Shown here piece by piece: positions 36,253-48,227 of a stretch of DNA of 64,000 bases. The DNA comes from Zanthoxylum bungeanum (taxonomy: Eukaryota > Streptophyta > Magnoliopsida > Sapindales > Rutaceae), in assembly GCA_019454045.1 (NCBI GenBank), contig SKCR01006516.1, positions 248,001 to 312,000 of the forward strand, in the 5' to 3' direction. A program made the translations under genes and the position numbers. Every line of letters starts with the position of its first letter. Position 1 is the stretch's first letter. Below the pieces are notes generated by a model. The model was not told the DNA's origin and made no database searches. It saw only the letters and a list, made by a program, of their open reading frames with translations.

Positions 36253-36263
36253 AAGTGGGAGAT
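36253..36263 (+). other. Polypurine tract of Copia E
   Basis: AAGTGGGAGAT lies directly before the LTR start TGTTGGATAAT. Confidence 0.88.
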
Positions 36264-38341
36264 TGTTGGATAATATGACCCATAGCGTCACTAATTGTAC
36301 AGATCACGGTGTTGTTGTACAAATTAACTATGTGACAAGGAAATTGCACTCTCATCATTTGTGATTAGATCACCATAGATGTATAAATGAAGAGAGGTCC
36401 ATATGATTAGTTCCTGGATTGAGATGATATGAGACAGTATCAGTCCACAAAGGATTAATCATTAAATATCCCTAGCCGGAGTATATCGAGACAGGACATC
36501 GATAATGCGGAATAGGCTAGTATTGCACTTGTGCGCGTTGTGAGGGCACGACGGCATAGTTCTCATATATTTAAGTATGGATACTTATGCAAGTGCGATA
36601 GGAGGTTGTGTTTCACCGATGGTACGGGAAACAGCTTCGCTTTGGATAGACCCCTCGGAATCCCATTGGTATTATGACTATGTGTCTATGGGAGGCCGAA
36701 ATCAGGGTAGGTGTGTATGGTCTTAACCTGAGACTTACATCGCTAATACTTACGATAATCGATAGACTTTGGTCTTGGTGGTACATGGCTTTAACCGGTT
36801 CTGCGTACACCACTTCTGGGTTTATCAGAGAGTCGTAGTGTATGGGGTGTGATGTCAAGACGGAAGTATCACTTCAGTCATAGTGGAGATGATGTCACGC
36901 AGGATACGGTACTAGTGCTCTTGAGTGTTGCGCAACCATCGGGATATTATGACTAGGTCATGCATATCCGATTATAGAGACTAGTTACCAGACATCCGAC
37001 ATGTGCTTCGGACGGGGCAGACACTTATCGAGCCTCAGCCCTAGCATGTGACTATCCGATACTGGGCCGATATACACAATACAATTGGTATACTACGCTT
37101 GATACAGATCTATATATTCCTGTAAGAATATTTCTGGAGAATTGGGTAGGCATGGCGCTTTGCTAGAAGCCAACCTTGTCTTGTAAATCGGTATAAACGT
37201 AGTACGAGGTACTTACGTGTTCGGATAGTCCGACGACCGTATTTACTGCCAACATATCCGGAGATCTCATGGGTCGGTTCCTGAAGATTCACCGACGACG
37301 TATGACTCGCACTTTAATTAATCTGGGATTAATTCGATGAGAGAGAAAATTAATCTGGGATTAATTACGGAGATTTTATCTCGGATAAAATATCGTTAAA
37401 GAGAGAGAACGATTAATTTGGAATTAATCGATAAATTAATATATTCGATATATTATAACGAAATTAGATTTCGACGCGGAATTGAAATTAGATTTTAATT
37501 CGGGCGAACAAATTAATTTAGAATTAATTCGTTAGCGACGTGAATAGTGAATTCGCTAGGCGTAATCATTTAATTACGACGCGATGGAAAATTCGTTATT
37601 TGGAATTAACGAACCCGAGCCCGAGAGTGATTGCGAGTGCATTCGCATTTCAAATCGAGTGCGGCACGCAAGTCAAATCAAGCGTCAAAATCACAAGTCA
37701 CATCAAGCGTCAAAATCACATGTCACTTTGAGTGATGTGACATTTGAGTGATTGATGTGAATTGATTTGAGGTGATAGACAAGCATTTAATGCTTTGCTT
37801 TTTGAAATAGAAAAAGTAAATGGTTTATTAAATATTTTTGGAAATTATATAAACCTTTTACAATTTTTATTTTCTAACTCATTCTCTCTCTCCCATTTTA
37901 CGTTTTTGCTCATTTTGGAGCCAAAACTTCTTCATCTTCTCTCTCGGTCTTGACCGATTCTTCTCCTCAATTTTTCTAGTTTGACCGATCAATAATGGAG
38001 AAAGAAATGATCTTGTTGCAAGATCTAAGTGCTAGCACACCATAGGAGGAATACCAAGGTGTTAGGGAAGTGATTTCGTGAGCAAGGAATCACCTTGTGA
38101 AGCTTGGAGCTTGGAGCTTCCATGGAGGATCACCCATGGCCGATTCTTGGAGGAGGGAAGCAGCCCCCACGCCGAGCAGTCCACCATGTTCGCAGCTCAC
38201 TGCCGAGCAAGGGAGAGCAGTGCGTTTTTGGTCTTGTTGCATCTCTACCGATCAATGTGAGTTATTCCGCACCTCCTTTGATATGTATTCAACTCGTTTA
38301 TGCATGATTTATGATCCTTGGGACTTGATTGAAACTCAACA
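36264..38341 (+). mobile_element. 3' LTR of Copia E
   Basis: TGTTGGATAATATGACC to TTGAAACTCAACA, 2078 bp. It matches the solo LTR at 13717-17408 after removal of the hAT insert. TATA-like and CT-rich sequence lies at 37855-37900. Confidence 0.93.
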
Positions 38342-38443
38342 TTTTCTTTCTGGCATTCGTTTCCCGCGACTTCCAGAACTTTTCAGGTAGTGCCTCTATA
38401 CGAGGCTCATCATTGGGCTTCATGCAAAAATACAGTGTCTACA

Positions 38444-39460
38444 CAACTCCATTGGAGATAGAGAATCGGCTCTCAAAATTACCTTATAGTATCTATAGCA
38501 AGACATAGGTGAATCTCGTCTTCATTCTTCTTGCTTACCCTTTAAACTCGATGGTGTTCATAACGTGAAATCACTTTTACCCAAAGGGTTGGATCGCTAT
38601 GTAATTGTACCCATCACTTGTTGGCATGTACCCTTGAGGTATAAAAAATATGTGTCTGTTTATCGTTCGAACCCTGGGTAGGGAGACCTAGTTGTATACA
38701 ACCCATCACCGATGAGAGCTAAAATATGAACCATCGATATGCCTATATATAAGCCAATAGTTGTTTTCCCCTAGAATTAGCCTCTCTACTGCTTGTGTTT
38801 GGGCCCTAACCATTTGAAGTGGATTAATCCTCTTACCATGAGATGTAAACTTGTTGCGTCTTTTCAACTGGGGCAAGTTTTCATTCTAAGATAATTTGGC
38901 CAATTACTTCAAAACGTCCATGGGCCAATTTGAATGACAACCATATTGAACCTAAAGTATAGGCCAAGACATGAGTCTGATACTCGCACTGGTTTAGTTC
39001 AGAAAAGGTAAGCCATATCTTCTGTTTGGATGTTCCTAAATATTTCATGGCCCATCATCAAATAACCATGATTATCGAGGTTCAAATTTTTCATTTTTAG
39101 ACAGTAGCTCGATCCTCGCTTTGTCATTTTATAAATAGGCGGCCTTTATCTTTTAGCGATGGAATGGGACCAAAGTAGCCGCAGATGACCCTTTAGTGTA
39201 GGAGATAACGAGTTTGCATACCCCTTGTTGATGCACAAGTTAAGTCAAACCTAGGGCAGATATTGACTTACCACTTGTGCATGAGAGATAAGGTTGGGAG
39301 GATGTATGATGTGTAAAAAAGTCCTGCATTCCATGTATTTCATGCATAAACGCATACATACATCTCTTGCATCATACCAACCTCTTGTGGTTGCAGCCAT
39401 CATAGTGGAGAGTTGTGTTAGAGAGAATGGAAGACTAGTCAAGAAATAAATAACCGACAC
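38444..39460 (+). other. Primer-site remnant and 5' leader of Gypsy B
   Basis: CAACTCCATTGGAGATAGAG at 38444 matches the minus-strand GACTCCACTAGGGATAGAG next to the A binding site; the first bases (TGGTG) are missing. No gene follows until gag. Confidence 0.75.
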
Positions 39461-41910
39461 ATAAACACTGACAGTTTTCGATTAGACCAACTGGAAGCCA
39501 TCGTGAATAAATTAGAGGAACAATAGAAGACCATGATCAATGCCATGGCCAATCAGGCATCAATCTAGGCAGCAGTGGCTGACACTAGTTAGAAAAGGCA
39601 TGGGGAGTTTGAAAATAGGACAACTGAATAAATCTCTGCTATGGATGAGGATGAAGAGGAAGTTGCAGAATATGTTGCAGGGAAAATGGTCAAGTCCTAG
39701 ACCGAGGCTAAGCTATAAAATTTAAAGGAGAAAATAGAGGCAGTGGCCCAGAAGACGAAGGGTAAACATGAAGACTTGTTAGATTATAATGCTTTGGACT
39801 TTAAGGAACAACTGCCCACCTAGTTTAAGATGCACAATGATCAACATTAAAAAGTTCACATTTATTAAAAGAAAAACTAATCATTTTACACTTTTAGTTT
39901 CATTAATCCCCTTAATTTAACACATTTGTAAAATAATAATTAAATTTATGTCTTATATATTTATTGTGATTTTTATTTTATACAGGTGAAATAATATTTT
40001 GGATCTTGGAGGCCATAAACTTAAAAGGGAATTCTAACATTGTATAATTTCGGAAATACCAACTTTGCATAATTTTCGTATTTTGGCCTTAACATTTTAC
40101 TCCGATATCGGATTGAGGTGATTCTAGTTCCAGATAAAAGAAGACTCAAATATTCATAACTCTGATGTTGACAAGATTTTCTAGTTCTGAAGTTTTCAAG
40201 ACTGAAATTGAAGAAAAATCCAAAGTATTATATGTAATTTTTTAAGTCAAATAAAAAAAATCATAACATTTGGAAGATGACAATCTACGATTGTCAAACT
40301 TCCACCAAACATGCTAGCATGTTTGGTGGAGAAATTTAAGAAGTTGCATGTCCTTGCATGCAAGAGGTGCCGAACACCTCTATAAATAAAGGTGATATTC
40401 ACCTCATTTTCCTCAGCCTGGATTCCATAATTTTCTTTGAAACTTTATGGAGTTCTAGCTCTTGTGTGTTATATTTTTTTTTACAAGCTTTCTTGTAATT
40501 TCTTTTTATTTCAATAAAAAAATTATGTGTGTTTTTATTCAAATCATGAGTAACTAATTTCATACTGCTGGGGTAAAGGGTTAAGTTTTTAATATGAAAA
40601 TATAGATTAATCTCACTTATATTATAATATATAAATTGAAATCTAAAGATTCATATTTAATTTAAAGCTAGATTAATTATTGACAAACTTTGTTACTGCC
40701 TATATTGCTAGTTTTATTTATTTGGCATAATTGAGTACATAACTGGACTTATTATAGACAAATGTTATCACCGCCTTTATGGCTGGTTTTATTTGTTTTG
40801 GCATATTTAATTCCTGAAATAAATTAACTGGGTAATAATAACAATTTATATATTATAAAAAGTGAGATTTCTAAATTTGAAATATTAAAAATTGATCCCC
40901 TAACCCTAATATTTTACTTTATTATTGTAGTTCAATTAAAAAAAAAATTCCAATCACTTCGAACAATTCACTCTTTTTCTATTCACTAAAATTATTATTT
41001 TATACTATTAAATATATTCCCTGAGGATCGATCCCGGACTTACCAGGTTATATACTTCGACACTCTTATACTTGGGAGTAAAGAACCATTTTGTGAGTGT
41101 GTCACCCAAAATGATAACAAGGATCCAAAAGTGCTTCTTCGACAATATGTGTCTTTGATGAGTGCGATGGGGCTATCCCAATGCCAAGTGCAGAAGATGT
41201 TTTGGATGTCGTTGGAGGGTGCACCTGTTGTATAGTACCACAACCTCGAGAAAAAGGTAAATGATGATTGGTGAGTCTTGGCTGAAGCCTTTCTAAACCA
41301 GTATGTCACAGACATGGAGATAGATGTGTCACTCAGTGATTTAGATAACACCAAACAAAGCTAGATGATAGCTTCAAGGAGTATGTGGACCTCTTGAGAA
41401 GCCAACTTCTGAAAATACAAACGCAGCCCACAGAGAAAGATCAAATCAATATTATAATCAAAGGCACTACCATCCATTTAATATTAATTTAGGAGGATGA
41501 CCTCCAATATCTCAGATTTCAGACAGTTAAGCAAGACTATTATGGACATGGAAGAAGAATAAGAAGCATACAACAATAAGCTTTATAGCAAGGGGCAACA
41601 AAAGAAAGCAACGGGGGAAGTCTAGGAAATGGAACATCTGAAGTGAATGTCGTCCAAGAGTGACAGTTCTCCAACATTGGAAGACTGCTAGACCAAGTAC
41701 TTAAAAAAATAAAAAGGTAGGGTCTTTTGAAGCTGTTAGAGTTTAGACCCACATCAGAAACCAATGACTAAATACGACAACCTAGCCTACTATTGTGCAT
41801 TTCACCAATTCCATGATCATAAGACTGAAAGATGTGCCCACCTCAAACATGAGATTCAAGATTTGATCGACGTAGTCAAGGTACCTAATCCCGAGAGATA
41901 CCAATCCTAG
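39461..41910 (+). pseudogene. Gypsy B gag remnant, split
   Basis: The ATG at the position of the A start is ATA. DQLEAIVNKLEEQ (39485), then EKIEAVAQKTKGKHEDLLDY and DFKEQLPT (about 39730-39820). After the insert: NDNKDPKVLLRQYVSLMSAMGL, QVQKMFWMSLEGAPVV, VLAEAFLNQYVTDMEI and SLSDLDNTK (41105-41355). The nucleocapsid motif YCAFHQFHDHKTERCAHLKH lies at about 41793-41850, followed by EIQDLIDVVKVPNPE. Stops occur throughout. It parallels gag of element A piece by piece. Confidence 0.88.
39850..41105. mobile_element. Solo-LTR-like insertion in Gypsy B gag
   Basis: The Gag reading stops after FKMH near 39840 and resumes at NDNKDP near 41108. The roughly 1.25-kb insert has a TATA-like CTATAAATAAAGG (40380), AATAAAA-type polyadenylation sites (40513) and an end with GAGGATCGATCCCGGACTTA and TATACTTCGACA, a pattern seen in some plant Gypsy LTRs. 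The exact ends and target-site duplication could not be fixed. Confidence 0.6.
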
Positions 41911-42869
41911 GCAGGATTGTTGCATTGCATCTCTCTTTTCTCATCATGTAATGACTTCTCTTCAAGTTCAAAGATAATGAAACTCAATATTTCTCAAGAA
42001 TATCATGTCTCTCGAAAAAAAATGAGATGTCTAAATCCTTAAGACAATTCTTCAACTTTGAGATCATTGGCAGAATGCCATCTAAATATCACGAAATAAA
42101 ACCAGCACATAGAATTATATTGCCTAGTTAGAAGAATTTATGTTGGTGCAATTTGTAGAGATAAAAAAACCAATTGGCAATATTTGACTCCCTTCCAAAA
42201 TTAAGGTTGAGATTACACTAAACTAGAGAGGTGATGCAAACACAAAAAAAGGGAAAAAATGTAAAATAAAAAACAACAAAAAAATGAAAAGGAAGAGAAA
42301 ACGGCGAATCCCGAAAACTACTCCATTGTTTGAATTGTTTAGTAACCAAGAGTATCATGAATCCCATGAGTACTTTTACATCAAATGACAACTCAAATAT
42401 TGAGTATGTAAAGCAACTTTATTTAGTGAAGTTGTTGATTAACCAATGGCTCGAATCACAAATGTGTAGTCTTAGTGTCAAAAGATAATTTGATGACTTA
42501 AGGAAGTTAGGGATAAAAGATAAGCCCTACGTAAAATAAACTTGTGGCAAACTCTAAAAATCTTATTAATCCCTAACTAGGTTTTAGCTTGTCTAAACAA
42601 ATGAAAGGTCTAAAATGAACTTGAGTGTTAGTGCTAATCTATACTTAACGCCAGTATAAACCAATCCGGGTTGTACGTAATTCTTCGTAAAAGAATCATA
42701 CACACACGGAGAAGCATTTGAACTGTGAAACTTTTGTTGAAATTGAATTTTTGATATGAAAAATGCTCACACTTGAAAAGAGACGAGATTTCAAAAAAAA
42801 AAAAGAGAAAAAGAGAAAAGAAAAACTTTTGAGAACATACGGTAAGTCATTGCATGATGAAAAAGAAGT
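41911..42869. other. Gypsy B internal sequence, no gene recognised
   Basis: A-rich decayed DNA. The reading FEIIGRMPSKYHEIKPAH (about 42057) could be remnant gag-pol, but no family motif is certain. Most of pol is absent. Confidence 0.45.
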
Positions 42870-43769
42870 TGGAAAGCAAGAACGATAACCCTGAGGGACA
42901 ACCTGGACAAAAATGAGAAAGACCTGGCGATATCTCTGTGAAAAAGCATCATGACTCCTACACTCCTACAAGCTGAAGAATGGGCAGGCAACCAAAGATC
43001 ATTTGCACACATGCATAAATACAGATACTTTTCTATCTCAGGAAATTGAACAAACAGAGGCAAAAAGCTCTATAAAAATAGAGTATGCTACGAGAGCCTC
43101 CAAGAAATGGAGCAAGATACAAAACACTCTGTTACAAACAATAGTTGAATCCTCCAAGACACGGAGACAGACAGAAGGTTGAGATATGCTAGGGGAGAGG
43201 CCCACCTAAACACAAATTTGGAAAGAAAGATCGATAACCCTGAAGAACAGCCTGGGCAAAAGTGAGATGAAACCAAGATCGATATCTCCGCAAGAAAAGC
43301 GTCGCGACTCTTGTACTTTCGTGAGACTGAAGAATGAGCATGCGACCAGAAATCATTTACACACATGCATACATGCATATATATAGATAATGTTTCTTTT
43401 GCAAGTAATTAAAGCATGAGAATAAGAAAAACTCTAAAGAAATGAGGTACACTGCGAGAGCCTCCAAGGCACGGAGCACCCGACATTCAGAAGGTCGAGA
43501 CATGCTGGTGGGGAGGCCCGCCCAAAAAAATGCCGGAGGCGAAGCCCGTCTAAAAAGAAGTAGCTGAGGATGACTCCTGCCACTCATTTAGTATTTAAAA
43601 CACTGACCAGAGCTGACGAAAATGGACCAACATAACAATAGACATTAGAACAAGATGTAGTCAAGAGTTGAATCATCCAAGACATTGAGCACCCGAAAAT
43701 CAGAAGGGCTAGATCAAGGGACGAAGCCCGTCTGAAAGGGAATACCCATGGGTGACTCCCATCGCACAA
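42870..43769. repeat. Tandem repeat block 1 of Gypsy B, unit about 345 bp
   Basis: CGATAACCCTGA(G/A)G(G/A)ACA recurs at 42883 and 43229, and the following parts align (GACTCCTACA/GACTCTTGTA, GCTGAAGAATG/ACTGAAGAATG, CATTTGCACACATGCAT/CATTTACACACATGCAT). Shorter related pieces with GAGCCTCCAAG(A/G) and GAAGCCCGTCT continue to 43769. Confidence 0.78.
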
Positions 43770-44530
43770 TTAGGATCTGGAAACAAGCTTTGGAATGCAT
43801 ACAAAAAAAAAGGTTTTGGAATGCCTTAGGTCAGAAATATTGGGTTTTAAAATGCCTACGACAGAAAAATATTTACAATAAATAGAGGTTTTGGAACATT
43901 TTGGACAGTAAAAGAATTTTAGAAAACAACCACCGTAAAAGATGAAATGGGTTAAAAGATTTGGAACGGATTTGAAATGTCGATAGGATTGGAACACTGA
44001 CGGAATTAGAACGACAATAAGTTTAGAACACTGACATATTTAAAAAACTATGCGGATTTGGAATGATAACAGATTTGGAATGCCAATAGGATCGGAACAT
44101 AGTTGGAATTAGAATACCGAAGGATTAAAATGCTAATGAATTTGGAACACTGACAGAATTAGAACACCAAATGAATCGGAATGCCAAATGAATTAGAAAG
44201 TCGGACGGATTTGGAATGCCAATAGGATTGAAACACTGACGGAATTAGAACGGCGAAGAATTTGGAACATATTTGGAATACTAATGGGATTGCAACGCTG
44301 ATGGGTTTGGAATGCCAATGGACTTAGAACAACAACAGATTTGGAAAACTAGATGGAATTAGAACATTGAAATAATTGGACATGGTTTGGAATGTTGACA
44401 GGTTTGGAAGGCTGGATGAACTTAGAATGCCAATGGATTTGGAATACCGATGGAACATTTAGAAAGCTGTTCAGAATTAGAGCGTTGAAGGATTTGGAAC
44501 ACCACTAGATTTGGAAGGCCAATAAAAAAC
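43770..44530. repeat. Tandem repeat block 2 of Gypsy B, unit about 20-22 bp
   Basis: Degenerate units such as GGATTTGGAATGCCAATAG and GGAACACTGACGGAATTAGA occur more than 30 times. Confidence 0.88.
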
Positions 44531-45154
44531 AATGAACTTTGGGATGAAGACATCAAAATGAAGCCTCTCACAACAGAATGAATCGACGAACCCAAGGGTC
44601 ATTATCCTACGAACCAAATGAAGCAGTGGATCTAAGGGTCCCCCACCTCACTTACATATGGAGTTGGAATGCCAAAGACATTTCGATTTAGAATGCCAAT
44701 GTGGTTTGGAATTGGAACGTCAATCCTCGGATACAAAGTTACAGACAGAGATCGAAACACGTCAAACTGATCGAGGCATCGGAGGACCTGCTGGTTCATC
44801 AATCAACTATCAGCAAAGGTCAAAGCACCTCAACCGATCGAAGTATTGGGGGCTTAAGAACCCATTTTCACCTCCACCAAGAAAAACATCGGGGGACTTG
44901 CAGGTTCCTTAATTATCACAGCAGAGATTGAGGCATCAGGGTACCTGTAGGTTCATCAATCACTAGAGCTACAAAGATGGGATCGAGGTATCTCATTACC
45001 AATCGAAGCATCGGAGGGCCTAAGGGTCCATCAACCAATAATTAAACTACAACTGATGCCAGGTAAGTCCGGCGATGCTAGACAAGCCAACTAAGTAAAA
45101 ATACATGCATGATTTTGATAAACTTGCCACTGTCACACACTACACAAGCCTACC
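44531..45154. repeat. Tandem repeat block 3 of Gypsy B, loose units
   Basis: Units with GATCGAGGCATCGGAGGACC, AGGTTCATCAATCA and AAGGGTC recur every 80-100 bases at about 44570, 44770, 44835, 44925 and 45005. The block ends with GCCACTGTCACACACTACAC, which matches the sequence inside the polypurine tracts of A. Confidence 0.75.
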
Positions 45155-45168
45155 AAAGTTGGGACGAA
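45155..45168 (+). other. Polypurine tract of Gypsy B
   Basis: AAAGTTGGGACGAA directly precedes the LTR start TGTAGTCACTA. Confidence 0.78.
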
Positions 45169-46516
45169 TGTAGTCACTATATTTTTAAGTTTGGGAAAGT
45201 TTTAAGGTTCAATGCTGGAAGGGAAAGAAACCCCGAAAGATCCAAGAGAACAATCAAAACCCGGGCTTGACATCATCAATGTCCGACCGGACATAAACCA
45301 TAATATTCGGTCGAACATAATCCAAGTCTAGCCGGATATGCGTCGGGTTTCTAGTTTTAAATAAGGACTTGATCTCTTTCCTTCTTCACCAATTTCCATA
45401 ATAACTTACTTTCCTCCTTAATCGATTTTCTAAATAGAGAGATATTTACCTTATTAACCAAACACTATACACTATTAAAAAAATGATCAAAACACATTAA
45501 ATTGAGACTTCTTCTTGGAACAAAAAAATACAAAAGACAGTAACAATCCATTTACTCTAGCTAAAAATCCAGCAGGAATCCTAAAACATTCAGAGGTGTT
45601 CTCAGAGCTGAGTAACGCTTGAGGTACGACCTGAGAGCCCAAATCCATTACTTTCGAGTTTTTTAAATTACTGAACTGACGTCGCATATTCGGCCAGACA
45701 TTTAATTGTCATACAAAATATTTGGCCACTCCATGGGCTACATCTGGCCGTATGTGTTCTGTGATATATAGGATGAAAACCTAGAAGTAGACTCTATAGC
45801 CGATTTCAAATGGACGGTAGTATGGTTTTCACTCGGGATACAACTCCACGTATCACATGAAAACGAACGTGCATGATCTTGAATCTATATTCATCGTCAT
45901 ACGTTTTTTCTTTAATTGTTTATTTACTATTCTTACTACTTTGCTTTTGATCTAACTGTTTCTAATGTTGTCATGGTCGTCATTTTGATATAATTCTACG
46001 TTTCTAATCTTCATGGTTTACATAGAAAATCTGGCCAAATATCCAACATGTTCGGTTGGACATAACAATATATATCTAACCGGACATTAATTGCATAAAA
46101 AAATTTTATTCGGCCTGATTTTTTCGCACTTTTATTATTACTTTGATAATTTCTGGATATTTTTATAAATTTGTAATTTATTCTTTTATCATTTTTTATG
46201 GATGATTTCCTATTCATGAAATATAAAATGTTCAATGTGATTCTTGTATTATAAGACATGTAGATCCTCTTCTGAACTTGGATATTATACATGCATCAGT
46301 GAGGGACCATTCTGAACCCAAACGGATTTAAGGTCAGACCTTGCAGGGAGTGTAGTTTGACCTTAAATCATTCCCAGTGTCTTATACTGGGTGCTACTCA
46401 TTTATTCTCTAGTTAGTCTCCCATGGCTAATTCGTACTTTCTACGAATTACAAACTCAATAGTGTTATGGTCGCCGATGTCATAGGTATAGCGGTAAACT
46501 CCACTTCGCTCCTACA
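45169..46516 (+). mobile_element. 3' LTR of Gypsy B
   Basis: TGTAGTCACTATATTTTTAAG to CTTCGCTCCTACA, 1348 bp, the same ends as the LTR of A but shorter. Shared inner parts include CGGGATACAACTCCACGTA, seen inverted in A near 22480 and 32440. The CCGG-rich strings GGCCGGACATA-like recur at 45280-45340 and 45690-45760. Confidence 0.87.
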
Positions 46517-46529
46517 CAATGTTATTTTT

Positions 46530-47600
46530 TTAGAAATCATTCATTAACCGACGATAATATCTGGCTAACCTGAGAAAACCTTGAACTTCTGTCTCATTCT
46601 TCAGCATCTCCCATTGTATAACAAATTCTATCTTCAAAGGGTCGCCGAAATACCTTCTCGTGAGATTACATGCCCAATGAACTTTACTTCTCTCATCCAA
46701 AACTCGTATTTTGATCTTTTGGCATACAATTGGTGGTTCTTCAAAGTATACAGCACAATCCTTAGATGTTCTACATGCTCTTCCTGGGTTTTGGAATATA
46801 CTAGAATATCGTTGATGAAAACTATCACAAACCAATCTAGATAGGGTCAGAAGATTATATTCATAAGGTCCATGAAAGCCACGGGAGCATTAGTTAGGCT
46901 GAATGGTATAACTAAAGATTCAAAGTGATCGTACTGAGTTCTGAATACGGTCTTCGGTTCGTCTCCCCCAAATCTTCAGTTGGTGATAACGAGAACTCAA
47001 GTCGATTTTGGAGAAGAATGTGGACCCACCAAGTTGGTCAAAAGTTCATCTATCCTCGGTAGTGGGTATTTATTCTTAATGGTTAGTTGATTTAACTTCT
47101 GATAATCCACATAAAGTCTCACAGTCCCATCAGTTTTCTTGGCAAGCAATACAGGTGCTCCTCACGGTGATGTACTACTCTGGATTAATCCTTTACTTAG
47201 AGGGTTTTCCAACTAGTTTCTAAATTATGTCATCTCATTAAGGCCATGCGATAAGTATGAATATAAAACTAGCTGAGCTCCGGGAACCAAATCAGTTCAA
47301 AACTCGACCTTCATGTCTGGTGGCGATCCCAGTAAATCCTCTGGAAATACGTCTAGAAACACACTAACCAATGACGTGGGTGGATAGTGATCCTCTAAAC
47401 TCCCCTCATCCCCAAAGGCAAACAAGCTCCTATAACAGTCAAGTTTCCTCATTCCCTCTACGTATGCCTTCAAGATAGGACTAGGTTTCAAACAATCCAA
47501 GTTCGCTTGATAGATAATAGGGACTTCATTCTTTAGTAGAAGAGTGACTATTTTTCCGTAGTAGTCCACGTGGCTCGATATTTGCATACCCACTCCATAC
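46530..47600 (-). pseudogene. Gypsy D reverse transcriptase, broken
   Basis: Pieces on the minus strand: SVFLDVFPEDLLGSPPDMKVEF (about 47360-47297), a decayed middle with [11 protein letters not shown], then [20 protein letters not shown], where YVDD/FIDD reads FIND, and [27 protein letters not shown] sequence (46828-46634). NETEVQGFLRLARYYRRLMNDF ends the piece at 46530 in another frame. The changed catalytic Asp and frame shifts show it is inactive. Confidence 0.9.
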
Positions 47601-47639
47601 CGAGGAACACATCAAATAGTTACAAGTGTAATAAAATCA

Positions 47640-47860
47640 AATCAATCTTTAATTTCCTATCATTAACCATAATCAAGCACGATTTACACACCAAAGATAC
47701 ATCTGACACTCCCCTTATAGGTGTTCCCAAGGCCATTGTATATCCTAATTCAAATATCTCTAATCTCAGCATTTGAGTAAATGAAAATGATATAAAGGAA
47801 TGGGTAGCACTAGTATCAAATAAAATATGTGCCCATGAGTGATAAATAAGGATCATACCA
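47640..47860 (-). pseudogene. Gypsy D protease (RVP_2-like)
   Basis: The minus strand reads AHILFDTSATHSFISFSFTQML then VNDRKLKIDLILL. The active-site triad reads DTS rather than the usual D(T/S)G. It lies between the zinc knuckle and the reverse transcriptase, as expected. Confidence 0.85.
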
Positions 47861-48227
47861 TCTACTCCCCCTCCCCCCCAATTTGTGTTGTCGTAGGCGT
47901 CTTCATCTCGGTGATTGCATAAGCTTGGAGTGATGTTTTTCCTTTGTCTCTATTACCTCTCCCTCATCTAGGATTTCGACTGCTGGATCCCAATCCAATA
48001 TTATTATAACCCCATCCCTATCTGTTTCCAAATGCTTGAAGGCTTATGGAACTCAAAGTATTCCCCTACGGATGATGCTAATGCTAATAAGATGATGGTG
48101 AGGAAAAGGCTTGTCAGGAGCCTTGTGATTGTTGCGGCCTCAACTGTGTGTCCTATCATTGAGTATAACCAGGTTGGCCTCCATATGATCCTCCCTAAGC
48201 CAAAAGAGATTTATGTTGGCCAAAAGA

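Larger units (their letters stand above)
33808..38341 (+). mobile_element. Copia E, 5'-truncated, nested in the Gypsy A LTR
   Basis: The plus-strand order is decayed integrase, reverse transcriptase and RNase H, then a polypurine tract (36253-36263) and 3' LTR (36264-38341). The 5' LTR, gag and protease are absent. The right junction is exact, with TG...CA LTR ends; the left junction is fuzzy and adjoins a deletion in the host LTR, so no target-site duplication can be shown. Confidence 0.88.
21781..38443 (-). mobile_element. Gypsy retrotransposon A (Tat/Ogre-like), minus strand
   Basis: The minus-strand order is 5' LTR (38443-32005, split by Copia E), tRNA-Arg-type primer binding site, leader, gag (30833-29435), a short integrase scrap (about 28790-28640), tandem arrays, a polypurine tract and partial LTR (26464-25358), a second array, a second polypurine tract and the 3' LTR (23863-21781). 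The binding site, the CX2HX4HX4C knuckle and 3' tandem arrays fit the Tat/Ogre group. Most of pol is missing. The left flank CTATG does not match the right flank. Confidence 0.85.
32005..38443 (-). mobile_element. Central LTR of Gypsy A, split by Copia E
   Basis: It starts TGTAGGAGTGAAGC at 32005 and runs to about 33807, resuming at 38342 (TTTTCTTTCTGGCATTCG) to end CAGTGTCTACA at 38443. Compared with the partial LTR at 25358-26464, about 250 bp corresponding to 26115-26360 are lost at the left junction with E. The right edge directly touches the leader of element B. Confidence 0.88.
38444..46516 (+). mobile_element. Gypsy retrotransposon B (Tat/Ogre-like), plus strand, without its own 5' LTR
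   Basis: The order is a binding-site remnant and leader (38444-39460), gag remnant (39461-41910, split by an LTR-like insert), decayed internal DNA, three tandem-repeat blocks, polypurine tract and 3' LTR (45169-46516). Leader, gag and LTR all resemble element A. Where B should have a plus-oriented 5' LTR, it abuts the outer edge of the minus-oriented LTR of A. The right flank is CAATG inside element D. Confidence 0.85.

Noticed and set aside
46517..46521. CAATG (right of B) and CTATG (21776-21780, left of A) as one target-site duplication
   Set aside because: They differ by one base and the flanking DNA belongs to two different host elements (Gypsy D and Copia C), so a single insertion of the whole block does not fit.
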